IMG/VR virus record: IMGVR_UViG_3300042475_004926
Span: 1 to 58,924 of that record
Source: a virus
Length of the DNA: 58,924 nucleotides
Strand: one strand, 5' to 3'
A model generated the notes under the pieces. The model was not told the DNA's origin, did not search any database, and worked only from the letters and a program-made list of their open reading frames with translations. Shown here piece by piece: positions 1-6,880 of the stretch. The translations under genes were made by a program, and so were the position numbers. How positions within the stretch are numbered: position 1 is the stretch's first letter; the number at the start of each line of letters is the position of its first letter.

Positions 1-139
1 AGAGCCACTAAAAAGGATGTAAAGGGAAACCCTTATCCCGTGTTTCAATGTAATGATTGCAACAAAACCTACTCAGGTAAGAAATATAATCTTGACACAC
101 AGAACTAAACCGTTAACCACCTTAACCACCCTTAAAAAT

Positions 140-532
140 ATGCCCCAATTTTACCCTAACCACGTCCCTGATGATGTTTCCCCCTATATAAGTGGTTATT
201 TAACGGCCGCAGAATGGTGTTGTCTGGGGGAAAATGGAGGGGAAACCCCTAAAATGGGTCACGGTTTCACCAATAAATCCAAAGAAAAAGCCGCACGGGA
301 TGTAGAAAGATTCTTAAGCGAAAACCAAGAGGATATTAATATCTTTCTAGAGTCTGGGTTTAGCGAAGAACTGGTAGGTCATAACTTCTACCTAAACCGT
401 AATCATCATGGTTCTGGGTTCTGGGATGAGAACGGTTGTGATAAGGCTGTATTAGACCGACTTTCGGAGTCCTCAGAAAAATTTGGTGAGTGCAACGCTA
501 TGTCCATACGAGGATGGATTTACTTAGACTAG
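140..532 (+). CDS. Conserved phage protein of unknown function (HGSGFWD motif)
   Basis: About 130 residues. The second half carries a HNFYLNRNHHGSGFWDE segment that resembles the H-DFWLTRNGHGAGFWD motif seen in a small protein common in tailed phages; no function is known to me. I chose the ATG at 140 because the frame upstream (from 53) lies in GGTTAACC-like repeats and does not look coding. A TTGACA hexamer at 92-97 may be a -35, but no good -10 follows. It is the first of a series of single-gene rightward units. The start is uncertain because no Shine-Dalgarno is visible. Confidence 0.6.
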   Translation: MPQFYPNHVPDDVSPYISGYLTAAEWCCLGENGGETPKMGHGFTNKSKEKAARDVERFLSENQEDINIFLESGFSEELVGHNFYLNRNHHGSGFWDENGCDKAVLDRLSESSEKFGECNAMSIRGWIYLD

Positions 533-600
533 AGTTAAACTAAGTTAAACTCAATCTAACCTAGTTAAGTAGGGAGTGTGACAGTTCCTTAACTGTCCAC

Positions 601-629
601 TAGACTTTCCCCTTAAACAATGCCATAAT
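601..629 (+). promoter_or_regulatory. sigma70-type promoter for the gene at 657
   Basis: TAGACT, 17-nt spacer, CATAAT. It is weaker than the other promoters of this array but sits in the same position relative to its gene, and the shared leader AACATACCAAAGAGGGAACCG follows. Confidence 0.5.
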
Positions 630-656
630 AGTAACATACCAAAGAGGGAACCGATT

Positions 657-974
657 ATGACTACTGAAAACTCCCCCACAAAAGTAATTTTTCGTAAATG
701 GGTAAAATACTCAAATAGTATTATAGCCATTTTTCCAGAAATCGTCAGTTGCGATAACCCCTATTACTGTGAATCATGGGAATATGTAGGGGGGCATGGT
801 GGATGTGACCCCCATTGGGTCGTTAGTGATACTGTACCTGCTAGTCCAGACGAATATGCTTGGTATAAGAAATTCCTAGAGGAACACTACGGGTATCAAC
901 TCAAGGTGATAACCAGAAACCGTCGGGAGTTCCTAGAAACCAGAAAAGCTGAATTAGCGACATACGCATTCTAA
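657..974 (+). CDS. Small phage protein of unknown function
   Basis: 105 residues. The layout (FRKW...IIAIFPE...GGHGGCDPHWV...EYAWYKKFLEEHYGYQLKVITR) resembles a family of about 100-residue proteins common in phages, with a central cysteine/histidine-rich stretch and a C-terminal helix-strand ending in a basic tail. I know of no assigned function. The ATG follows a clear AGAGGGAA Shine-Dalgarno, shared with the next gene. It is monocistronic, with its own promoter. Confidence 0.75.
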   Translation: MTTENSPTKVIFRKWVKYSNSIIAIFPEIVSCDNPYYCESWEYVGGHGGCDPHWVVSDTVPASPDEYAWYKKFLEEHYGYQLKVITRNRREFLETRKAELATYAF

Positions 975-984
975 ACTCAACTCA

Positions 985-1043
985 GGGTTAACCAAAATTT
1001 AACCAAGTTAACCCTTGACAGACCCGAAAAACACTGCTATAAT
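985..1043 (+). promoter_or_regulatory. GGTTAACC palindrome plus consensus promoter
   Basis: A 30-nt imperfect palindrome (985-1014), with GGGTTAACC at one end and GTTAACCC at the other around an A/T core, abuts a TTGACA (1015-1020), 17-nt spacer, TATAAT (1038-1043) promoter. The same unit recurs almost unchanged upstream of the next two genes, so it looks like an operator-promoter module. Confidence 0.8.
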
Positions 1044-1070
1044 GGACACATACCAAAGAGGGAACCGATT

Positions 1071-1379
1071 ATGTTTACTTACCACTGGTATCTAGAAACA
1101 CTGTTAACCTGTGAATTACAAGAAATCTATGCGCAAATCTTAACCTGTGAGCAGTTACTAGCAGAAGATGGATTAGAAATTTCTGACTTAGAAAACCCAC
1201 TGAGGGAAGTACACTTGTACTACTGGGATGACAAAGTATTCTATCAGAATTTATCCCAAATGACAGTCAACCGAGATGTATTGATAGATGCTATAGTGGA
1301 ATGGGTAGAGGCATTCCCACCTAATCAAGAGGATGTTACAGAGTTCTATCTAAGCCCGTATGGAACATTTAAGTTCTAA
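1071..1379 (+). CDS. Small protein of unknown function
   Basis: 102 residues, acidic, rich in aromatic residues, no membrane segment and no motif I recognise. The ATG lies behind an AGAGGGAACCGATT leader identical to that of the gene at 657. It has its own promoter and stands alone. Its size and setting suggest an early host-interaction protein, but nothing in the sequence shows that. Confidence 0.7.
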   Translation: MFTYHWYLETLLTCELQEIYAQILTCEQLLAEDGLEISDLENPLREVHLYYWDDKVFYQNLSQMTVNRDVLIDAIVEWVEAFPPNQEDVTEFYLSPYGTFKF

Positions 1380-1390
1380 ACCTTAATTAA

Positions 1391-1449
1391 GGGTTAACCA
1401 AAATTTAACCAAGTTAACCCTTGACAGACCCCCGAAAAAGTGCCATAAT
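1391..1449 (+). promoter_or_regulatory. GGTTAACC palindrome plus promoter
   Basis: Palindrome at 1391-1420, identical in sequence to the one at 985, followed by TTGACA (1421-1426), 17-nt spacer, CATAAT (1444-1449). Confidence 0.8.
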
Positions 1450-1475
1450 GAAAACATACCGACAAGGAAAAAAAA

Positions 1476-1805
1476 ATGAAAGAATTTAAAGAATGGTTTG
1501 AGGAAAATCTCTCCGAGTATGCTGAGGATATTGTAAATCATGGGGTGGATTGTGGTTTTCCCGGTGTAACAACATATTCGGAATGTGTCGAGTTATGGGA
1601 AAAATATGGACAGGAAATCTGGGATTATGCAGTTGAACAAGCGGAACAATTGGGCTGTAAAAACGTGGCTGAGATGATTTCCTCTTTCAAACGGGCTGAT
1701 ATGTTAGAATCTCTAGATGAGTTTTATAATCTCATGGTGTGGTATGCCTGCGAAGAAATCGCCCGTGAAATAACCGACCGGCAGGATGAAGATTCCTTAG
1801 ACTAA
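1476..1805 (+). CDS. Acidic small protein of unknown function
   Basis: 109 residues, strongly acidic (many Glu/Asp, ending DRQDEDSLD) and probably all-helical. No domain recognised. The ATG is preceded by GACAAGGAAAAAAA, a good Shine-Dalgarno. Charge and size would suit a DNA mimic or an inhibitor of a host enzyme, but that is speculation. Single-gene unit with its own promoter. Confidence 0.7.
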   Translation: MKEFKEWFEENLSEYAEDIVNHGVDCGFPGVTTYSECVELWEKYGQEIWDYAVEQAEQLGCKNVAEMISSFKRADMLESLDEFYNLMVWYACEEIAREITDRQDEDSLD

Positions 1806-1815
1806 CCTAAATCAA

Positions 1816-1874
1816 GGGTTAACCAAAATTTAACCAAGTTAACCCTTGACAGTCCAGAAAAACACTGCTATAAT
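1816..1874 (+). promoter_or_regulatory. GGTTAACC palindrome plus consensus promoter
   Basis: Palindrome at 1816-1845, then TTGACA (1846-1851), 17-nt spacer, TATAAT (1869-1874). Third near-identical copy of the module. Confidence 0.8.
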
Positions 1875-1903
1875 AGTAACAACCAATCAAAAAGGAAGCC
1901 AAA

Positions 1904-2296
1904 ATGTTATTCATACTAAGCGAAAGATTCCAAGACAACCTAGTGCGTGAGGGGGTATACTTTAGTATCTATAGACTGGATGATGTAATATACCTAGTCC
2001 CAACTTTAGAATTTTTTCAAGAATTAGAGGAAAATCCAAAGTTTTTCGATAAACCTGTAGATTACTTATGGTTTGACTTGTTAGAGGATGCCTTATGCGA
2101 CGAATGGTTATCTCCTCGTGTTGAGGGTATGGAAGATTACTTTTTCCTGACTGATGATTATTACTATGATTATGATGGTGAGGTAAGTATAATTTATGAC
2201 CGATTATGGTTCATAGACATTGCCAATCATTTCCCTTATTCATTGGTAGAAATTCTTAAAACCAAAGGTTATATTGAATTGTACCGGTTTAAATAG
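1904..2296 (+). CDS. Acidic small protein of unknown function
   Basis: 130 residues with many Asp, Glu and Tyr, including a run DDYYYDYDGE in the middle. No known domain and no transmembrane segment. AAAGGAAGCCAAA precedes the ATG. A further GGTTAACC palindrome (2305-2335) follows the stop codon, this time without a promoter directly attached. Confidence 0.7.
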   Translation: MLFILSERFQDNLVREGVYFSIYRLDDVIYLVPTLEFFQELEENPKFFDKPVDYLWFDLLEDALCDEWLSPRVEGMEDYFFLTDDYYYDYDGEVSIIYDRLWFIDIANHFPYSLVEILKTKGYIELYRFK

Positions 2297-2335
2297 TTAA
2301 CTCAGGGTTAACCAAAAATTTAAACTGGTTAACCC

Positions 2336-2382
2336 CTGCAATACTCCCTAACCCAACCAATAGGGTAGGGAGTTCATTGCAG
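2336..2382 (+). repeat. Long CTGCAAT...ATTGCAG hairpin, copy 1
   Basis: Inverted repeat CTGCAAT-ACTCCCTA with TAGGGAGT(TC)-ATTGCAG and a second inner CCC/GGG pairing. The same hairpin and about 40 nt after it recur at 2961. It follows a gene and could end transcription, but there is no T tract. About 120 nt beyond it I see no convincing gene. Confidence 0.6.
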
Positions 2383-2499
2383 GTGCGTGTAACGGTTAGT
2401 TCACCTATACCTATACGGGTTATGTGGAGGTAAAGATAGACGGCGAAGTGTACAAGTTTCCATTATACCCACTGATAAGAAATTCTAATGGTTGAGGGA

Positions 2500-2529
2500 T
2501 TGACAATACCCAGTAAACCCTGATATAAT
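2500..2529 (+). promoter_or_regulatory. Promoter for the gene at 2557
   Basis: TTGACA, 18-nt spacer, TATAAT, followed by the AACATACC leader shared with other genes of the array. Confidence 0.8.
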
Positions 2530-2556
2530 AGTAACATACCTACAAGGAAACCGATT

Positions 2557-2952
2557 ATGTCTCAATTTAGAATCGTCTATCAAGTAGTTTCACTAAAGTC
2601 AGCAGTCGATGGGGAATATTCGGAACAAGGATTTTATTTTAAGGGTTATCACTGCGAATATGACCCAAACCTAGAAACACTAGATATAGAAGAAGATTAC
2701 TGGCAAGAAATATCGGAGATAGGCTTGGATGGTCTAATCAGATTAGCACACAGTTTAGGGATAGTCGCTAACAACGACGACGACTCAACAAATTGGTTTT
2801 CCAGTGAAGACCCAGAAGACCCAGACCCAGACAAATACTACCAAATATCCTACTCCCTACATCTTCGCTCAGAGCGTTACGAGTCTCTATTCCGACGAGT
2901 TAATCTGTTATTGTTTGAATATGATTTTGACTACTGTGTACTTCACGAATAA
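2557..2952 (+). CDS. Acidic small protein of unknown function
   Basis: 131 residues with a very acidic middle (a run around EDPEDPDPDKY near residues 88-98) between mixed alpha/beta flanks. No domain recognised. ACAAGGAAACCGATT gives a Shine-Dalgarno for the ATG. Own promoter; followed by the second copy of the CTGCAAT hairpin. Confidence 0.7.
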   Translation: MSQFRIVYQVVSLKSAVDGEYSEQGFYFKGYHCEYDPNLETLDIEEDYWQEISEIGLDGLIRLAHSLGIVANNDDDSTNWFSSEDPEDPDPDKYYQISYSLHLRSERYESLFRRVNLLLFEYDFDYCVLHE

Positions 2953-2960
2953 TTAACCCA

Positions 2961-3006
2961 TGCAATACTCCCTAACCCAACTAATAGGATTAGGGAGTTC
3001 ATTGCA
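2961..3006 (+). repeat. Long TGCAAT...ATTGCA hairpin, copy 2
   Basis: Second copy of the hairpin at 2336. Stem bases are conserved while the loop differs (CCAACTAATAGGAT against CCAACCAATAGGG), as expected if the stem is what matters. Confidence 0.6.
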
Positions 3007-3060
3007 GGTGTGTGAGTGGGTAGGTTCACCTATGCCTATACGAGTTATGTGAGGGTAGAG

Positions 3061-3108
3061 ATGCAAGAACGGGTACAACGGTTACTAGATAAAACCAAAA
3101 ATAAATAA
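3061..3108 (+). CDS. Possible 15-residue peptide
   Basis: MQERVQRLLDKTKNK, starting after GAGGGTAGAG, a good Shine-Dalgarno, and ending just before a hairpin. A short basic amphipathic helix. Very short, so it may be chance; there is no homology evidence. Confidence 0.25.
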   Translation: MQERVQRLLDKTKNK

Positions 3109-3114
3109 ATCCTA

Positions 3115-3141
3115 AAGGCTACCCTCAGATAAGGTAGCCTT
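3115..3141 (+). terminator. Stem-loop, probable terminator
   Basis: AAGGCTACC, 9-nt loop, GGTAGCCTT: a perfect 9-bp stem followed by ATCAATTT. The T tract is weak. Confidence 0.5.
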
Positions 3142-3249
3142 ATCAATTTCATAAGCAAGACTTATATAAGTTAAACTATCTAACGGATAAGCTAATCTTA
3201 TATTAGTTACCGTTATCAATCCCATAAGAAAGATTAATGATTGACCTAC

Positions 3250-3279
3250 TTGACAGACTCCCTATAATGTTGCTATAGT
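3250..3279 (+). promoter_or_regulatory. Promoter for the gene at 3323
   Basis: TTGACA, 18-nt spacer, TATAGT. Confidence 0.75.
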
Positions 3280-3322
3280 AGATACATGAAAGAAAACAAA
3301 CCCACCCCAACAAGTACCTACC

Positions 3323-3664
3323 ATGATTTACCATTATCAAATAGGTTTCCCTAAAGATTTCCAGTTTCCTACAGCTAAACGTAGCCTGCGGTACACCCCC
3401 CATGCACGGATAGAGTCCAAAAGAGACGGTGTAATTAATTTACCGTCTGTCATTAACCCCTCAAGCGGTAAGTTGATAGAATTAAACTTGACCAGACAGT
3501 TTCCTCGATATGTTTACCGTTTCCCATACTCAAACACCAAAGACTTAGTTATGGTGTTTTCTGCCGAAACCCCCCTACACTGGACAGTCGTTACGGTCTG
3601 GTTAAACGATACTACCGATTCCCATAAAAGCCTAGACCGTACACGGTACGCTACCCCTGCCTAG
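3323..3664 (+). CDS. Small basic protein of unknown function
   Basis: 113 residues, basic, mostly predicted beta, no domain recognised. The last codons (RTRYATPA) lie in a 142-bp sequence repeated at 4000, so the C-terminus is inside a duplicated segment. Single-gene unit with its own promoter. Confidence 0.65.
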   Translation: MIYHYQIGFPKDFQFPTAKRSLRYTPHARIESKRDGVINLPSVINPSSGKLIELNLTRQFPRYVYRFPYSNTKDLVMVFSAETPLHWTVVTVWLNDTTDSHKSLDRTRYATPA

Positions 3665-3778
3665 AAAAAATAGTCAAGAGTTAATCCCAACCCATTAGTA
3701 ATTATTATAACCCTGATAAGTTATTCTAATATATTAACTCTTGACAGACCCTAAAAAGTAAGGCATAATAGAAACATA
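3637..3778 (+). repeat. 142-bp direct repeat, copy A (contains a promoter)
   Basis: Nearly identical to 4000-4141 and of the same length. It spans the 3' end of the gene at 3323, the spacer and the promoter of the next gene. Confidence 0.85.
3741..3769 (+). promoter_or_regulatory. Promoter for the gene at 3794
   Basis: TTGACA, 17-nt spacer, CATAAT; lies inside repeat copy A. Confidence 0.75.
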
Positions 3779-3793
3779 GAACGGAGATGTGCA

Positions 3794-3940
3794 ATGAACA
3801 AAATTTATACACTGGCAGTAATTATTTTATTGGCTCCTTTTATTCTGATGGTGGTTAATCTCTCTCAGGAATCACCACTGACGAATAATAAAGTCTGTAT
3901 GGACTTGGAAGTGGTCAGTGGTGAATGCAAACCCTACTAA
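3794..3940 (+). CDS. 48-residue secreted or membrane-anchored peptide
   Basis: Starts MNKIYTLAVIILLAPFILMV: a short basic N-terminus and a hydrophobic helix that could be a signal peptide or a membrane anchor. The tail is short and polar with two cysteines (VCMDLEVVSGECKPY). ACGGAGATGTGCA provides the Shine-Dalgarno. It sits between the two copies of a 142-bp promoter repeat. Function unknown. Confidence 0.6.
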   Translation: MNKIYTLAVIILLAPFILMVVNLSQESPLTNNKVCMDLEVVSGECKPY

Positions 3941-3962
3941 GTGAGACAGGACGGAACTAACT

Positions 3963-4061
3963 ATGGACTTAATCTCAATCACAACCGTATGTTCATCAAC
4001 CGTACACGGTACGCTATACCTACCTAGAAAAAATAATCAAGAGTTAACCCCAACCCATTAG
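3963..4061 (+). CDS. Possible 32-residue peptide, probably a repeat by-product
   Basis: MDLISITTVCSSTVHGTLYL..., behind AGGACGGAACTAACT, a usable Shine-Dalgarno. Its second half is read from repeat copy B in a different frame from the gene at 3323, so it is most likely a product of the duplication. Confidence 0.25.
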   Translation: MDLISITTVCSSTVHGTLYLPRKNNQELTPTH

Positions 4062-4141
4062 TAACTATTATAACCTTGATAAGTTATTCTAATACATTAA
4101 CTCTTGACAGACCCTAAAAAGTAAGGCATAATAGAAACATA
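4000..4141 (+). repeat. 142-bp direct repeat, copy B (contains a promoter)
   Basis: Second copy of 3637-3778, with only scattered substitutions, mostly outside the promoter hexamers. Confidence 0.85.
4104..4132 (+). promoter_or_regulatory. Promoter for the gene at 4209
   Basis: TTGACA, 17-nt spacer, CATAAT, identical to the promoter in repeat copy A. A GGGTTAACC (4148-4156) and GGGTTAACC (4170-4178) pair follows in the leader. Confidence 0.75.
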
Positions 4142-4208
4142 AGCAAAGGGTTAACCCACTCACTTCACCGGGTTAACCAAATTCAAACCAAAACAAGAGG
4201 TACTTTAA

Positions 4209-4571
4209 ATGTCTAACTATCAACTAGCTAATCTTATCTTAGGTGAGACGGTTCATCTCAGTATTTCTGTTCTAATGTTCTTTGCATCGGTATCAGCTTG
4301 TATCCACTTCATTGACGAGGTTTTTAAACAAACACAGCCTAAAACCCCCCCTGAATTTTTTGTAGGGGTAGAAACCCCTCCGACCATCGTTGAACCTGTC
4401 CCTGCCCCCCTTGAACCTGTCCCTGCCCCCCTTGAACCTGTCCCTGATTTTACCCTTGCAAACCTGTATACTATCAGGGAATTGAAAGCTATGGCCAGCA
4501 AGAGAAAAGTTAAAAACTATGGACGGTTAACAAAAATCCAATTAGTTGAAGCTTTAACCTCAAAAGACTAA
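4209..4571 (+). CDS. Membrane-anchored protein with a C-terminal SAP/Rho-N-like domain
   Basis: 120 residues in three parts. Residues about 15-35 form a hydrophobic segment (HLSISVLMFFASVSACIHFI). A proline-rich linker follows, with EPVPAPL repeated in tandem. Residues about 85-120 (YTIRELKAMASKRKVKNYGRLTKIQLVEAL) match the helix-extended-helix pattern of SAP or Rho N-terminal domains, which bind nucleic acid. This suggests a tether between the membrane and DNA or RNA. The domain call is by pattern only. Own promoter and AAGAGG Shine-Dalgarno. Confidence 0.65.
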   Translation: MSNYQLANLILGETVHLSISVLMFFASVSACIHFIDEVFKQTQPKTPPEFFVGVETPPTIVEPVPAPLEPVPAPLEPVPDFTLANLYTIRELKAMASKRKVKNYGRLTKIQLVEALTSKD

Positions 4572-4625
4572 CCCCTATAAGGATTTCCTATGGTTGAATG
4601 ATAAGAAATCCTTATTAATTAGGGC

Positions 4626-4655
4626 TTGACAACCTAGACCCAACTTTGCTATAGT
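4626..4655 (+). promoter_or_regulatory. Promoter for the gene at 4686
   Basis: TTGACA, 18-nt spacer, TATAGT. Confidence 0.75.
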
Positions 4656-4685
4656 GGACACATACCAAACAACAGAGCAAAAATT

Positions 4686-4919
4686 ATGATTCCTAACTTA
4701 GAAACAGTTCAATCCAGTGCAATCCTAGCTATCGGGTATGATGACAACACTTTAAGAATCGTGTTCAATAGTGGCCGTGATTACCTGTACCACGATGTAC
4801 CACAGGATGTATTCCAAGACTTAGAATTGGCTGAATCAATCGGTCGCTATTTCAATACTCATATTCGAGACAATTTTGAATCGTCTGAATTGGTTCAAAC
4901 AAGAGTAAACCGACGCTAG
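4686..4919 (+). CDS. KTSC-domain protein
   Basis: 77 residues forming one KTSC domain: SSAILAIGYDDNTLRIVFNSGRDYLYHDVP, then LAESIGRYFNTHIRDNF. These match the family pattern of SS at the start, F-SG-Y-Y--VP, and an S-G--FN--IR end. KTSC domains occur alone in phages and bacteria, or fused to RNA- or nucleotide-related enzymes; the function is not settled. Last rightward gene of the array, followed by a terminator. Confidence 0.85.
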   Translation: MIPNLETVQSSAILAIGYDDNTLRIVFNSGRDYLYHDVPQDVFQDLELAESIGRYFNTHIRDNFESSELVQTRVNRR

Positions 4920-4976
4920 ACATCTTAAACGGGGTTAGATTGGGTTAAACCCACCTAACCCCCCCATTAAATCCAA

Positions 4977-5000
4977 AACCCACCCAATCAAGGGTGGGTT
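4977..5000 (+). terminator. Terminator ending the rightward array
   Basis: AACCCACCC, 6-nt loop, GGGTGGGTT followed by TATT. It lies between the rightward array and the converging nrdB gene, so it may act from both sides. Confidence 0.65.
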
Positions 5001-5017
5001 TATTGCAGGGGGTGGGA

Positions 5018-5779
5018 CTATACGGTTCCGTAGCGGGGGATATGACTACGGTGGGTCTCAAAGAATCCTACCATGATAGCGGCACTGGTATCTTTAAACT
5101 CTATATACTTTCCCTCATGTAGTAGTTTGTAAGACTGGTCAAGATAGCTTTTCTGTTGCCCGTAAATGCCATCTATAGAGCCATCTAAGTCACTGGTGAG
5201 CCATTCCATCGTTTCCTGTCTTAGGTCGTCTAATTCAGGCGTTATTTGTTGACCTAGCATTTTTGACATAGTACCATTGGTACGGGCATGGATAGCCTCA
5301 TCTCGACTAATCTCGGCGGCCACACTAGCCAACTGTACACCGCCTAGTCTACGGTAGATGGTTAGTACGGGAAAGAATACAGATTGTTCAGCAATCCAAG
5401 TGACTAAGATGGGGTGGTATTTCTCACCCATCTTGAACCATTTTTGGATGATTTCTTGAGATTCCTTTTCTATCTCCTCTTTAGTCTCACGGTCACATAG
5501 AGTTAAGTTACGGTAGCAATAATCTAATTGCTCATCGTGTTTTTGCTCATCCTTAAAATTAGAGGCCAACAAACGTAAGCCATCTTCGCTTAACCAATGC
5601 TTTTCCCGTCTGGCTCCTTCTTTAATCCATTCGCCAACGGGTAGTTCTAATAACCGTGCCTGAAGTGCTTTCTGTACGGTCTTTTCTGCCCCGTGTACAC
5701 AGTTTCCGGATTGTATCGGCATTACAGACCAGTTTCTCTTGGCCTTGAATAGTTTACCGAAAATCGTTTGCTCTGACAT
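5018..5779 (-). CDS. nrdB: Ribonucleotide reductase, diiron beta subunit
   Basis: 253 residues of the ferritin-like RNR small-subunit fold. Iron ligands are visible as E-x-x-H in FKDEQKHDEQ, a Glu in WIAEQSVFFPVL, and E-x-x-x-D-E-x-x-H in EISRDEAIHARTNG. Shorter than host NrdB (about 320-370), as in many phages. It should generate the radical used by the catalytic subunit at 8925-10475. The two are separated by other genes and have different promoters. Class is inferred from these ligands and from the paired tyrosines in the alpha subunit. Confidence 0.85.
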   Translation of the reverse strand: MSEQTIFGKLFKAKRNWSVMPIQSGNCVHGAEKTVQKALQARLLELPVGEWIKEGARREKHWLSEDGLRLLASNFKDEQKHDEQLDYCYRNLTLCDRETKEEIEKESQEIIQKWFKMGEKYHPILVTWIAEQSVFFPVLTIYRRLGGVQLASVAAEISRDEAIHARTNGTMSKMLGQQITPELDDLRQETMEWLTSDLDGSIDGIYGQQKSYLDQSYKLLHEGKYIEFKDTSAAIMVGFFETHRSHIPRYGTV

Positions 5780-6057
5780 ATCTCTTATCCTAATCTAGGG
5801 TCTGTTATTATTTTGGGTGTATTGTCAATCTTAGTCTATCCTTGACCATTGTCAAAGGAAGTCCATGTATAAGCAACGGTTATAGCTATAGATAAGAAAT
5901 TCTAATGGTTGAGGGCTTGACAATACCTGATAAACCGTATAAACTTTCCCCTAGTACAACCATACTATAGTGTAGCCTGCAATAGACAGTTGGGAAACTA
6001 TCTATTAGTCAGGTTTGTTGCAGGGGTAGACTTAGTACAACCATATTCCGTTATAGT
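5780..6057. other. Intergenic region upstream of nrdB
   Basis: No gene seen. It holds TTGACA hexamers on both strands (for example 5920-5925 on the + strand, with TATAAA 15 nt later) but no clean promoter for nrdB, and a CCTGCAA...TTGCAGG inverted repeat. Confidence 0.6.
5976..6024 (+). repeat. CCTGCAA...TTGCAGG hairpin, copy 3
   Basis: Outer arms CCTGCAA and TTGCAGG match the hairpins at 2336 and 2961; the interior differs (AATAGACAGTT...AACTATCTATT). Confidence 0.45.
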
Positions 6058-6353
6058 AATGTTAACTTTTATTAACATTAATTTCCTGTTTCACAGTGGG
6101 TAAGACGGCTTAACACCATTCTACAAGCTAACACGGGCTAACTGCCCGCTTATCCCTAGTTAAAGGGGGTTTAACCCTGATTGATTAAGCTTGGTTTTTA
6201 CTTAACCAGTTTTTGTTGGGTTAAACCCAGTATAACAGAGAGTAGATTAAATGTCAAGAGGGTTAAGAAAAAACTTTTAGACTTTAACCTTAGTATAAAA
6301 CTACCGAAAATGTTAATAAATTTCAACAAAGGTGGGTCTAAAGCAGAACCCCC
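6058..6353 (-). promoter_or_regulatory. Promoter-leader cassette, full copy 1
   Basis: Reading leftward: upstream part with a TGTTGA...TTAACA inverted repeat, then TTGACA (-35) and TATACT (-10) 17 nt apart at 6229-6257, a GGGTTTAACCC palindrome at about +1, and a leader ending in an AATGTTAA...TTAACATT hairpin at 6058. The leader contains GTG-AAA-CAG-GAA-ATT-AAT-GTT, the micro-ORF MKQEINVNKS-stop. It points toward nrdB. Confidence 0.8.
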
Positions 6354-6391
6354 AATCGCTCATCCTAAATGTGTAATCTAGCTCATGTATT

Positions 6392-6556
6392 ATGAAACCC
6401 TGTCAGATAATTATGACCCTTGCCTCTATAGGCTTTGTTTTTTTAGGTGTACTATCTATTAAAGAACCCGATAAGTACGCCCCAAAATTAGTAGATGCCA
6501 CTACTACCCTTATTGCTGGGGTTCTAGCCCTATCTATCCCTAAAGGTAGTCCTTAG
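6392..6556 (+). CDS. 54-residue membrane protein
   Basis: Starts MKPCQIIMTLASIGFVFLGV, a hydrophobic helix, then a charged hinge (KEPDKYAPK), then a second helix (ATTTLIAGVLALSI). Two short transmembrane helices with a short hinge would suit a small holin, but so would other phage membrane peptides. No Shine-Dalgarno is obvious. From 6557 to 6880 I see no other gene. Confidence 0.45.
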   Translation: MKPCQIIMTLASIGFVFLGVLSIKEPDKYAPKLVDATTTLIAGVLALSIPKGSP

Positions 6557-6880
6557 TCTGGATTGGTTAATCCTTAGTTTAACCCCCTTTAAAGCTTCTT
6601 TGTAGAGGTTAACTACCTTAAACCTGTCTTTCCCTTGTTCCGCTTGTTTTAATCCCGATTAAACTCTACGGTAGACCCCCCATACCCCTCTTTTAAGTAT
6701 CCCTAAAAGCGTCAGTTATTCCTCATCCAAATTTTTTTTATTTTTTAACTTTTTGGTCTGGGCGAACACAAAGCTATACCCAGTGCGGCTTTTGGCTACA
6801 CTGGGTTATATTGTTTGGGCGGACTAAGGGCTAGGCGAGGTTGAACAGGGTTAGCCTGGGCTAATAGAGTCCTAACGGGG

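Noticed and set aside
3203-3403. Leftward frame opposite the gene at 3323
   Set aside because: It overlaps a rightward promoter, leader and gene start and has no signals of its own.
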